Assembly (NCBI GenBank): GCA_037381085.1
Contig: JARRRD010000104.1
Coordinates: 1 to 10,935 of the forward strand
Source: JARRRD01 sp037381085
GTDB taxonomy: Bacteria > Nitrospirota > Thermodesulfovibrionia > Thermodesulfovibrionales > UBA6898
DNA length: 10,935 bases
Reading direction: 5' to 3'
Part shown: positions 1-6,098 of the stretch, piece by piece
How the letters are laid out: each line of letters starts with the position of its first letter
Numbering within the stretch: the first letter of the stretch is position 1
The notes under the pieces: generated by a model
The model's input: only the letters and a program-made list of their open reading frames with translations
Told to the model about the DNA's origin: nothing
Databases searched by the model: none
Translations under genes and position numbers: made by a program

Positions 1-1232
1 TGAAAATACACCGTGAGCATCTTGAGGATAAGGTTTACCAGCGGACATCCGAGCTCAAGACGGCAGACCAGCACCAGACTCAGGATATCGCATCCAGGAA
101 GAAAGCGGAGGAAACATTAAAGGAGAGCGAGGGCAGGTACAAGAACCTTTCCCAGGAATTCCATACACTCCTGGATGCCATCCCGGACACCCTCCTGCTG
201 CTGTCGCCCGATCTGAAAGTGATGTGGGCAAACGAAGGGGCGGAAAAGGCCTTCGGCAAAGAGGTATCGAAATTGACCGGACGTTATTGCTATGAAATAT
301 GGCACAACAGCTCCGCTGTCTGCGACGATTGCCATGCGGTTAGGAGCTTTCACACGGGCAGTCCCGAGGGTTCGAAGAGGACAACCGTCGGCAACCGGCT
401 GCTCGACTCACGGGCATTCCCTATTAAAGATGATGACGGTAAGGTAAACAACGTAATCCTCATAGTCGCCGACGTAACGGAAAAGGTCAACCTTGAGGCG
501 GAGGCGATGAGGGCGGGCCATCTCGCCTCGCTTGGCGAACTGGCGGCGGGCGTTGCCCATGAAATCAATAATCCTATAAACGGCATCATCAATTACGCCC
601 AGATATTCGCCAACAGGAGCCGGCCGGGCAGCAAGGAAGCCGAAATTGCGGGCAGGATCATAAGAGAGGGCGACAGGATCGCCGGAATAGTGAGAAGTCT
701 TCTTTCCTTTGCCCGCGAACGGAAGGAAGAAAAGGTACCCAGCAGTCTGCAGGTCATACTGTTCGAATCTCTCACGCTGTGCGAGGCGCAGTTCCGAAAA
801 GACGGCATCGAGCTGAAGATGGATTTCCCGTCCGAGCTGCCGAAAATCATGGCCAACCCGCAGCAGATTCAACAGGTATTCCTGAACATCATAAGCAATG
901 CGAGATACGCTCTCAACCGGAAGTATCCGGCGGCTGACAAAAATAAGATCATGGAGATCGCCGGTGAAAGCATCAGAGTCGACGACTTGACTTACGTGCG
1001 GCTCACTTTCTGCGACCACGGAACCGGCATACCGCCTAATATATTGGATAAGGTAATGAACCCCTTCTTTTCGACCAAACCAGCCGGTCAGGGCACCGGC
1101 TTGGGGTTAAGCATCAGCCACGGGCTTGTCAGAGACCACAGCGGCAGGCTGATCATCGAGAGCACGGAAGGAGAATACACCAGGATCGTGGTAGAACTTC
1201 CGGCAGGAGGAGCAGGTGGAAAAAAAGCATAG
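1..1232 (+). CDS. PAS-domain sensor histidine kinase, 3' part (5' end outside window)
   Basis: The frame is open from base 3, with no stop before TAG at 1230-1232, so 409 C-terminal residues are visible and the true start lies upstream. In order: a charged linker (LEDKVYQRTSEL, typical of the helix joining an upstream sensor or HAMP domain to PAS), a PAS domain (about bases 150-490) with a Cys-rich loop (CYEIWH, then CDDCH), an H-box (ELAAGVAHEINNP, about 538-575; the His is the phospho-acceptor), the N-box (NIISNARYAL), the G1 box (DHGTGIP) and the G2 box (GTGLGLSISHG). This is a complete HisKA plus HATPase catalytic core of the NtrB-like type. It would autophosphorylate and pass phosphate to the receiver encoded by the next gene, which overlaps it by 17 bases. 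Upstream sensing domains and any membrane segments cannot be seen. The signal is unknown. Confidence 0.96.
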   Translation, partial: KIHREHLEDKVYQRTSELKTADQHQTQDIASRKKAEETLKESEGRYKNLSQEFHTLLDAIPDTLLLLSPDLKVMWANEGAEKAFGKEVSKLTGRYCYEIWHNSSAVCDDCHAVRSFHTGSPEGSKRTTVGNRLLDSRAFPIKDDDGKVNNVILIVADVTEKVNLEAEAMRAGHLASLGELAAGVAHEINNPINGIINYAQIFANRSRPGSKEAEIAGRIIREGDRIAGIVRSLLSFARERKEEKVPSSLQVILFESLTLCEAQFRKDGIELKMDFPSELPKIMANPQQIQQVFLNIISNARYALNRKYPAADKNKIMEIAGESIRVDDLTYVRLTFCDHGTGIPPNILDKVMNPFFSTKPAGQGTGLGLSISHGLVRDHSGRLIIESTEGEYTRIVVELPAGGAGGKKA

Positions 1233-2925
1233 AATCCTTGTTATCGACGACGAAGAAAGCATCAGATATACATTTGAGAGTTTTCTCCTGGACGAAGGAT
1301 ATTCGGTGGATACGGCCAGAGACTATAACGAGGCGGTTGGCTGTCTTAACGATGCGGACTTCGATTTGGTATTCGCGGACGTGGTCCTGCCCGGGGGCAA
1401 GACCGGTATCGACGTCTTCCGGGAGTTGAGGTCAAGAAATCTGGACTGTCCCGTAGTCATGATCACGGGGGACCCTAACGTCGAGAGTGCGTCCGATGCG
1501 GTGCGGCTGGGTGCCTTCGATTACATCCCGAAGCCCTTGCGTCAGGAGACCCTGCTGCGGGTCGCCGCCATGGCACTCAAACATAAGGCCATAACCGAAG
1601 AGAAGGAGAGATACCGTTCAAACCTGGAAGCTATTTTCAGGAGTGTGAAAGATGCTATCATTACCGTCGACAGGGACACGACGGTAATGGAAATCAACGC
1701 TGCCGCATCGAAGATCTGCGGCCTGTCGCGCGAAACGATCGGACAATCATTCGGGACCGTTCCGGCGGACTGCAGTAAGAATTGTCTCGAGGCCCTCGGC
1801 GAAACAATCGAAACCAAGCGACCCGTTGAGGTCTTTCGCCTCGAATGCGGGCATAAAAGCAGCCCCGGACGGGTCGTAACGCTCTCCACTTCTCCCCTGC
1901 TCGACCACCAGGGCGTCTTTTCCGGTGTCGTAATTGTCGTCAGGGACGAAACCCGTCTGGCGGACCTGGAGAGGGACCTGAAAGAGCGCCGGCAATTTCA
2001 CAACATCGTAGGCAGTGACTGGAAGATGCAGGAGATCTATTCACTTATAGAAAGCCTCGCCGACGTACAGACCACCGTTCTCATAGCCGGTGAAAGCGGG
2101 ACCGGTAAGGAACTGGTGGCCGAGGCCCTGCACTATCGCGGGGTGAGGAGCGACAAACCTCTTGTAAAGGTGAATTGTGCCGCGCTGTCGGAAAACCTGC
2201 TTGAAAGCGAACTGTTCGGGCACGTCAAGGGGGCCTTCACCGGCGCCATCACCGACAAGGCGGGCCGGTTCCAGAAAGCGAACGGCGGCACGATCTTTCT
2301 AGACGAGATAGGGGACATCTCCCAGAGGACACAGCTTCGCCTGCTCAGGGTCCTTCAGGAAATGGAATTCGAAAGGGTCGGAGATTCGACCCCTGTCCGC
2401 GTGGATGTAAGAGTAATAGCTGCAACAAATCAGGACCTCGCCGAAAAGGTGAGGCGCGGCGAGTTCAGAGAGGACCTTTATTACCGGCTGAAAGTGGTAG
2501 AAATACGCCTTCCCGCAGTCAGGGACCGGCTGGAAGACATACCTCTGCTTACAGACCACTTCCTGAGAAAATTCAACAAGAAGTTCAACAAGGAGATCAC
2601 CGGTATATCGGGGGATGTTCAGAAAATCTTCATGGACTACCGGTGGCCGGGCAATGTCAGGGAATTGGAACACACCATCGAGCATGCCTTTATCCTCTGC
2701 CGCCAGAACATCATCACCGTTGACCACCTGCCGGGGAATATCAAGAGTTCTCCTGAAGCGAAAATGTCAGGGGCAGCGCGGGAGAACAGGGACGAGGCGG
2801 GAGAAATCTTCCGTGCGCTCGAAAAGACCGGCGGGAACAAGGCAAAGGCCGCGAGACTGCTGGGCATAGACAGGAAGACCCTCTACAGGAAAATGGAAAA
2901 GCACAACCTCATGGCCGATCGGTAA
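1216..2925 (+). CDS. Sigma-54-dependent response regulator, receiver-PAS-AAA+-Fis (NtrC family)
   Basis: The 569-aa protein starts at GTG 1216, preceded by a GGAGGAG-type ribosome site inside the kinase gene; the 17-base overlap suggests translational coupling. Domains: receiver, about 5-120, with acidic pair D11/D12, phospho-acceptor D55 (FADVVLP), T84 and K106; PAS, about 135-245, with Cys 168, 186, 190 and 211; AAA+ sigma-54 interaction domain, about 262-500, with Walker A GESGTGKE (292-299), GAFTGA loop (339-344), Walker B FLDEIG (361-366) and WPGNVREL (477-484); Fis-type helix-turn-helix, about 528-566. All residues needed to contact sigma-54 and hydrolyse ATP appear intact, so it should be a working enhancer-binding activator. 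The PAS domain between receiver and AAA+ is less common than the plain NtrC layout and suggests a second, cytoplasmic input. The likely target is the regulatory region just downstream (inference). Confidence 0.97.
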   Translation: MEKKHRILVIDDEESIRYTFESFLLDEGYSVDTARDYNEAVGCLNDADFDLVFADVVLPGGKTGIDVFRELRSRNLDCPVVMITGDPNVESASDAVRLGAFDYIPKPLRQETLLRVAAMALKHKAITEEKERYRSNLEAIFRSVKDAIITVDRDTTVMEINAAASKICGLSRETIGQSFGTVPADCSKNCLEALGETIETKRPVEVFRLECGHKSSPGRVVTLSTSPLLDHQGVFSGVVIVVRDETRLADLERDLKERRQFHNIVGSDWKMQEIYSLIESLADVQTTVLIAGESGTGKELVAEALHYRGVRSDKPLVKVNCAALSENLLESELFGHVKGAFTGAITDKAGRFQKANGGTIFLDEIGDISQRTQLRLLRVLQEMEFERVGDSTPVRVDVRVIAATNQDLAEKVRRGEFREDLYYRLKVVEIRLPAVRDRLEDIPLLTDHFLRKFNKKFNKEITGISGDVQKIFMDYRWPGNVRELEHTIEHAFILCRQNIITVDHLPGNIKSSPEAKMSGAARENRDEAGEIFRALEKTGGNKAKAARLLGIDRKTLYRKMEKHNLMADR

Positions 2926-2944
2926 AACGATCCGTTTCCCCTTG

Positions 2945-2960
2945 CCGGCTTGCCGGTTTT
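2945..2960 (+). terminator. Weak hairpin just after the regulator gene
   Basis: CCGG-cttg-CCGG followed by TTTT lies 20 bases after the regulator stop. The stem is only 4 bp (5 bp with a 2-base loop), so it is at best a weak or auxiliary terminator. Confidence 0.25.
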
Positions 2961-2995
2961 CCATCCGATCTGGGCAGGGGTGTGGAACCAGAGAC

Positions 2996-3009
2996 TGTGG
3001 CATGCCACA
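2996..3009. promoter_or_regulatory. 14-bp perfect palindrome, candidate activator-binding site
   Basis: TGTGGCATGCCACA is a perfect 14-bp palindrome. Its half-site TGTGGC recurs as a second inverted pair at 3014-3019 and 3037-3042, giving four half-sites within about 50 bases. Enhancer-binding regulators of the NtrC family bind such dyads roughly 100-200 bases upstream of a sigma-54 promoter. A sigma-54-like element starts at 3128, about 120 bases downstream. Binding by the regulator encoded at 1216-2925 is inferred. Confidence 0.45.
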
Positions 3010-3010
3010 T

Positions 3011-3048
3011 AAGTGTGGCGTCCATATGTGTATACTGCCACACTTTTT
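3011..3048 (+). terminator. Probable intrinsic terminator of the kinase-regulator operon
   Basis: A perfect 9-bp inverted repeat, AAGTGTGGC (3011-3019) and GCCACACTT (3037-3045), with a 17-base loop, runs into a T tract (T5, 3044-3048). It lies about 90 bases after the regulator stop. The stem also carries two TGTGGC half-sites, so it could be an operator as well as, or instead of, a terminator. Confidence 0.5.
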
Positions 3049-3127
3049 CTGCGCCAAAAAATCCCCGCGAATCTCTTAACTATCTACAATAAAAAGAAAA
3101 TATAAATTACCTCCCGGCTTCAATTAC

Positions 3128-3143
3128 GGGCACATTTCTTGAT
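3128..3143 (+). promoter_or_regulatory. Candidate sigma-54 (-24/-12) promoter
   Basis: GGGCAC-N5-TTGAT matches the sigma-54 consensus TGGCAC-N5-TTGCA at the GGCAC of the -24 box and the TTG of the -12 box, with correct spacing. The invariant GC of the -12 element reads GA, so it is an imperfect match. It lies about 60 bases upstream of the GTG at 3205 and downstream of the TGTGGC cluster, as expected for an enhancer-driven promoter. Confidence 0.4.
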
Positions 3144-3181
3144 AACCATTTAATCGGTCGACATTGAAGTATGATTATCAA
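3139..3181. repeat. Inverted repeat TTGATAA ... TTATCAA
   Basis: Perfect 7-base arms at 3139-3145 and 3175-3181 are separated by 29 bases. The left arm overlaps the -12 part of the candidate sigma-54 promoter, and the right arm ends just before the ribosome site of the next gene. It could be an operator pair or a leader stem. It may also be chance in AT-rich DNA. Confidence 0.35.
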
Positions 3182-3204
3182 TATGGAGGCCGGGAGAGAA
3201 AAAA

Positions 3205-3423
3205 GTGATCGTTGAAGAAACAATAACCAGAATGGAGCCAGGAATGTTGCAACAGCCAGAAGGCAGAATGCTTTGTCCTTTCATTTTGACGCCTTTCGAT
3301 GAATGTTATTGTGCCAGTACGAGCAGCCTGCATACCGAGGCCACAATACGTTATTGCGGCGGCAACTATGCAAGCTGCGATATATACAAGGAACATGCGG
3401 AGAGCGGCAGGGCCGACGAGTAG
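3205..3423 (+). CDS. Small cysteine-rich protein, unknown function (72 aa)
   Basis: The GTG at 3205 follows a purine-rich ribosome site (GGGAGAG). The upstream ATG at 3183 is in another frame and soon reaches a stop. There is no signal peptide or membrane segment. Five cysteines lie at residues 24, 34, 36, 51 and 58, in the motifs LCPF, ECYC, RYCGG and YASCDIY. The CxC plus spaced Cys pattern suggests a metal or Fe-S site or a redox-active thiol set in a cytoplasmic protein, but no known family is recognised. It is followed after 42 bases by a CheY-like receiver and preceded by a candidate sigma-54 promoter, so it is probably the first gene of a small regulated operon. The cysteine spacing and absence of disruption argue for a real gene; the function is open. 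Confidence 0.75.
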   Translation: MIVEETITRMEPGMLQQPEGRMLCPFILTPFDECYCASTSSLHTEATIRYCGGNYASCDIYKEHAESGRADE

Positions 3424-3465
3424 ATTCAACGGCGTCATGCAATAACAGAACGGGGAAACCGAAAT

Positions 3466-3870
3466 ATGAAAAATAAGATACTGATCGTCGATGACGACAC
3501 TTTGATAAGACAGCTACTTTCGTTGATATTGAGGTCCGCAGGTTATTCGGTAGTTGAAGCAGTAAACGGGAAGGATGCCCTGGACAAAGTCAGGGAAGCC
3601 TCCGTCAATCTGGTAATCACTGACCTCCGCATGCCCCAGATGGACGGCATTGAGCTGGCGAGGGAACTCCGCACCGACCCCGAGCACCAGTATGTGCCTA
3701 TCATCATGTTGACATCCGATTTTCAGGAATATAAGAAACGGGAAGGGGAGCAAGTCGGAGTAAACAGTTGGATTTCGAAGCCTTTTATCCCGCAGCGTTT
3801 GATCCACACAATAAGGGAATTTGAGTCGGACAGACAACCCGCGGACTTGGTATGCAATCAGGTCTTATGA
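3466..3870 (+). CDS. Stand-alone CheY-like response regulator receiver
   Basis: The 134-aa protein consists of one receiver domain. The ATG at 3466 follows a GGGGAAA ribosome site. Receiver residues are present: acidic cluster D9-D11 (LIVDDD), phospho-acceptor D53 (ITDLRMPQMDG), T83 (MLTSD) and K105 (ISKPF). About 15 residues follow the fold (SDRQPADLVCNQVL) with no DNA-binding output domain. It should therefore act by binding a partner protein when phosphorylated, as CheY or Spo0F do. It sits between the 5-Cys protein and a 98-aa unknown protein, all on the + strand with short gaps, so those proteins are candidate partners. Its cognate kinase could be the one at the left edge, acting on both receivers, or one encoded elsewhere; the sequence does not decide this. 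Confidence 0.93.
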   Translation: MKNKILIVDDDTLIRQLLSLILRSAGYSVVEAVNGKDALDKVREASVNLVITDLRMPQMDGIELARELRTDPEHQYVPIIMLTSDFQEYKKREGEQVGVNSWISKPFIPQRLIHTIREFESDRQPADLVCNQVL

Positions 3871-3916
3871 ATACGGCAGCCTTTTACATCCCCCAAACGG
3901 GGAAAGGAGATGGACC

Positions 3917-4213
3917 ATGGGTATGAGTTTGAAGAAGCTTGCCGAAGGTATCATCCTGCAGTCAATTGAAGATCTGTGGAATGAGAATTACCGGGAGGAT
4001 TGCATCACCTTTTTCAAGGGTAAGGATTTCAGGCTCTGCGCAGAACTGGCCGGCATGGAACTCAGTGACCAGGTCGAACTGCTCAGGCTGGTAAAGACGT
4101 CCGTGGGCTCGATGGAACTGAAGATAAGGAAGAAAACAGGACAGGAAAATGGCGGTCTGCGGGGGGAAAGTACCTGGAAAAAACAGCTTGCGCTGGTCCA
4201 GAATTATATCTGA
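3917..4213 (+). CDS. Conserved-looking hypothetical protein (98 aa)
   Basis: The frame is open from 3821, but the ATG at 3917 is preceded by a strong GGAAAGGAG ribosome site and lies beyond the receiver stop, so it is the chosen start. The predicted protein is soluble and helical, with a charged N-terminal helix (SLKKLAEGIILQSIEDLW), a block with Cys (REDCITFFKGKDFRLCAELAGM) and a basic tail. Two cysteines lie in the central block. The SIEDLW...FF..KDFR.CAE.AGM pattern feels like a recurring uncharacterised family in anaerobic Proteobacteria-like genomes, but I cannot name it. It is the last gene of the probable 3205-4213 operon and might be the output partner of the receiver (inference from position only). 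Confidence 0.7.
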   Translation: MGMSLKKLAEGIILQSIEDLWNENYREDCITFFKGKDFRLCAELAGMELSDQVELLRLVKTSVGSMELKIRKKTGQENGGLRGESTWKKQLALVQNYI

Positions 4214-4867
4214 TCCGTCATGCCGTATCGCAACATTTTATCTCTACGGGTCCCAATACGGGCTCTTCGTTATTCACTGTTTCACTCCTTGCCTTCTCAG
4301 GTCTGTTCGGCTTCCCGAAGGCTCCGGTCAAAACTCACCTGACGGAAAAGGTTACTAACGCATCCATGCCCTGTCCTTCAAATCTTGCCGGCCCGCCTCA
4401 GACAGTGTCAGGCATTTTGCACACTTCTCCAGGGGCCTAATCTGTCCTCTCTTTCCGAAGCTGAAACCCGTTCCGTAGCAAGCTCTTCCATCGAGCCTCT
4501 TCACCCCGTCCAATCGTCCGTTGATGTGCCCGAGCCCTCGGTCACTACGGCCATTGAGGTGCAGTCTCCACCTCTCCTTCCGATCATGGATAAAGTAGGT
4601 TGGACATGTTATATTAGAAGTGTGAAGATTGTTTTTCTCGTCATTATTGCGGTCCTGGCCATTTACGTTTATGCGGCAGTAACTCTGCGAATGGGTTACA
4701 GAAAGTTATTGTGAGGGGGAGTAAATCCCTCCGTGAGAGAGAAAATAGTACAAAAAATGAGACAGAAGGGGCTGCCCGTGCCTTCCTGGCTGACAAGGAA
4801 CTCACGGGGCTGCTGAGATGACTTCCCGTCCTTTTTTCCCGCAAGTCTGAAGAAAAGAGTATCAAGT
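4214..4867. other. About 650 bases without a convincing gene; possible decayed sequence
   Basis: No frame here has both a good ribosome site and family-like protein sequence. On the + strand a frame is open to TGA at 4714. Its tail encodes a hydrophobic stretch (VFLVIIAVLAIYVYAAV) that could be a 30-42 aa single-span membrane peptide starting at ATG 4586 or GTG 4622, but no clear ribosome site precedes either. On the - strand another frame is open between stops from about 4707 down to about 4350, with no usable ATG and a CAKC motif near its end. It could be a fragment of an old gene or chance. The + strand is pyrimidine-rich at 4440-4590. A short hairpin (GGGGGA/TCCCTC) occupies 4715-4731. 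I see no transposase, terminal repeats or structured RNA that I recognise. Confidence 0.4.
4804..4837 (+). terminator. Possible weak intrinsic terminator
   Basis: ACGGG (4804-4808) pairs with CCCGT (4825-4829) across a 16-base loop, followed by T6 at 4832-4837. The short stem and long loop make this weak. It lies about 30 bases before the PAS-GGDEF remnant and could end any transcript crossing the preceding gene-poor region. Confidence 0.3.
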
Positions 4868-5300
4868 ATGAAATTCAGCCACCTGCACGAATCGATTCTC
4901 GAAAGCACGGGCGAGGCGGTCTATGTGATCGACCGCGGGATGGAGATACTTTACGCCAACTCCGCCGCGGAAAGAATCACCGGCTATTCCTTCGCGGAAT
5001 CCGTGGGGAATGAATGCGAAGACATATTCTGCGAGCGGTCCGATTTATGCGAAGAGAGATGCCCGTGATGCGGAAGGAGTTGCGGAGAAAATAGGCGAAT
5101 CGCTAAAGCAGCCTTTCCACATTTCCGGGCTGGAGTGTGTCATAGGAGCCAGCGTCGGCATCAGCCTCTATCCCTTTGACGCCACCGACTCCGAAGCAAT
5201 GCTGAGAAAAGCCGATGCCGCCATGTACCGCGCGAAAAGCGGCAAGAATACCTTCTGGCGGTTTTCCCCCGAGCCGGCGTCGCAGCAGGAAGAAAGTTGA
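4868..5300 (+). pseudogene. PAS-GGDEF diguanylate cyclase remnant with large internal deletion
   Basis: From ATG 4868 the first frame encodes the start of a PAS domain (STGEAVYVIDRGMEILYANS, then AAERITGY and a CEDIFCERSDLCEERCP Cys loop) and stops at TGA 5066-5068. In the next frame, from about 5058 to TGA 5298-5300, the sequence is clearly the last third of a GGDEF domain (ASVGISLYPFDATD, LRKADAAMYRAKSGKN). Missing between them are the rest of the PAS domain and most of the GGDEF domain, including the GG(D/E)EF active site and any inhibitory RxxD site. The two parts are also out of frame. It therefore cannot make cyclic di-GMP. The junction lies near GATGCCCG (5058-5065), which reads sensibly in both frames (Cys-Pro of the PAS loop; Asp-Ala-Arg of GGDEF). 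This points to a deletion at a short shared sequence. An assembly collapse is the alternative. Confidence 0.88.
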
Positions 5301-5302
5301 GA

Positions 5303-5325
5303 CCTGCGCTGGCTTCAGACGCAGG
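5303..5325. repeat. Inverted repeat CCTGCG ... CGCAGG
   Basis: Six-base arms with an 11-base loop lie immediately after the GGDEF remnant, in the gap between convergent genes. No T tract follows, so an intrinsic terminator is not supported; it may be a Rho-independent-like remnant or simply a stem. Confidence 0.25.
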
Positions 5326-5404
5326 GCTCCGGAACCGGTCCGGCCGGATGTCCAGGGTGTTTTACTGCAGATAGTCCGTTTTCTTTCCGTTATTTTTTGA
5401 CAAG

Positions 5405-5427
5405 CCGCAGCGGGCAGATTACTGCGG
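5405..5427. repeat. Inverted repeat CCGCAG ... CTGCGG near the end of the minus-strand operon
   Basis: Six-base arms with an 11-base loop lie about 30 bases beyond the ATPase stop. Read on the - strand, an A-rich rather than T-rich stretch follows, so it is not a canonical terminator, though its position between convergent transcripts suits a transcript-end structure. Confidence 0.25.
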
Positions 5428-5454
5428 AAGTTATAAGGTGTATAGTCTTTCCGG

Positions 5455-6066
5455 TTACTGGCTCCGGTGAGTCTTCTTTCCGAATATCTCACATATGGCC
5501 TTGGCCATTTCCTTGTCCACAACGAATGCTCCGTCATGGTGCAATTCAAGGATGATATCCACCTTACCGATCAGCCATCCCATATTCTTCAGGCATCCCA
5601 CTATCTGAAAAATCTGAATATTCTCCATGTCCATCAGCCTGCTTATCCGTTCGAGCTGGGTGTCGCTCCTGCCGTAAATTTCGTCGATAATAAGTACGAT
5701 ATCGCTCTTAATTCTGAATAACCTGGCGATGTCTTCGACAATCGTGATGTCATCTTTGAGAGAATGGATATACGAGAGATACTTTTCATAACTTCCCGGC
5801 CGCCTCTTGCCTTCATAATCAAGAGGGTTCCCGGCATAATACACGTTGGTATTTTCCCTCACGGCCGTAACTGTCCTGGTAATCTTCCCCACACCCTTGA
5901 TCCCGCAAATAAGCACGTTCTTATACAGGCCCATGACCTTCCGGATGTTTTCGGAGTTGTCACCGGTAAAAACAAGATCCTTGTAACCGACCTTTGCCTC
6001 TTTTCTCACGGAACCCGAAGCCTCCGGTTTTCTCATCGCGTGTATATTCATTCTAACACATTGCAC
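5455..6066 (-). CDS. Small P-loop ATPase, unknown function
   Basis: The protein is 203 aa. The GTG at 6066 is preceded by GGAGAAAGG at good spacing; the ATG at 6051 has no ribosome site. The Walker A-like segment is VLICGIKGVGKI (about 51-62), with Lys61 present but Ile62 where Ser or Thr is normal. The Walker B-like segment is IVLIIDEI (about 123-130), with Asp128-Glu129. A later hydrophobic strand (IQIFQIVG) could hold a sensor residue. The order and spacing fit a compact AAA+/STAND-like ATPase core with no extra domain. No membrane segment is visible. The gene begins 33 bases after the kinase-like gene stop on the same strand, so the two are probably co-transcribed. I do not recognise a named family. 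Nucleotide binding is likely; hydrolysis is less certain because of the Ile. Confidence 0.82.
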   Translation of the reverse strand: MQCVRMNIHAMRKPEASGSVRKEAKVGYKDLVFTGDNSENIRKVMGLYKNVLICGIKGVGKITRTVTAVRENTNVYYAGNPLDYEGKRRPGSYEKYLSYIHSLKDDITIVEDIARLFRIKSDIVLIIDEIYGRSDTQLERISRLMDMENIQIFQIVGCLKNMGWLIGKVDIILELHHDGAFVVDKEMAKAICEIFGKKTHRSQ

Positions 6067-6098
6067 GGAGCGCCTTTCTCCGCCCTCCCCTCAATCCC

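Noticed and set aside
408..1019. 203-codon open frame on the - strand
   Set aside because: Lies fully inside the histidine kinase, whose motifs are unmistakable; the antisense translation resembles nothing.
2299..2727. 142-codon open frame on the - strand
   Set aside because: Antisense to the AAA+ domain of the sigma-54 activator.
3821..3916. Longer N-terminus for the 98-aa protein
   Set aside because: Would overlap the receiver gene; a strong ribosome site directly before ATG 3917 favours the shorter form.
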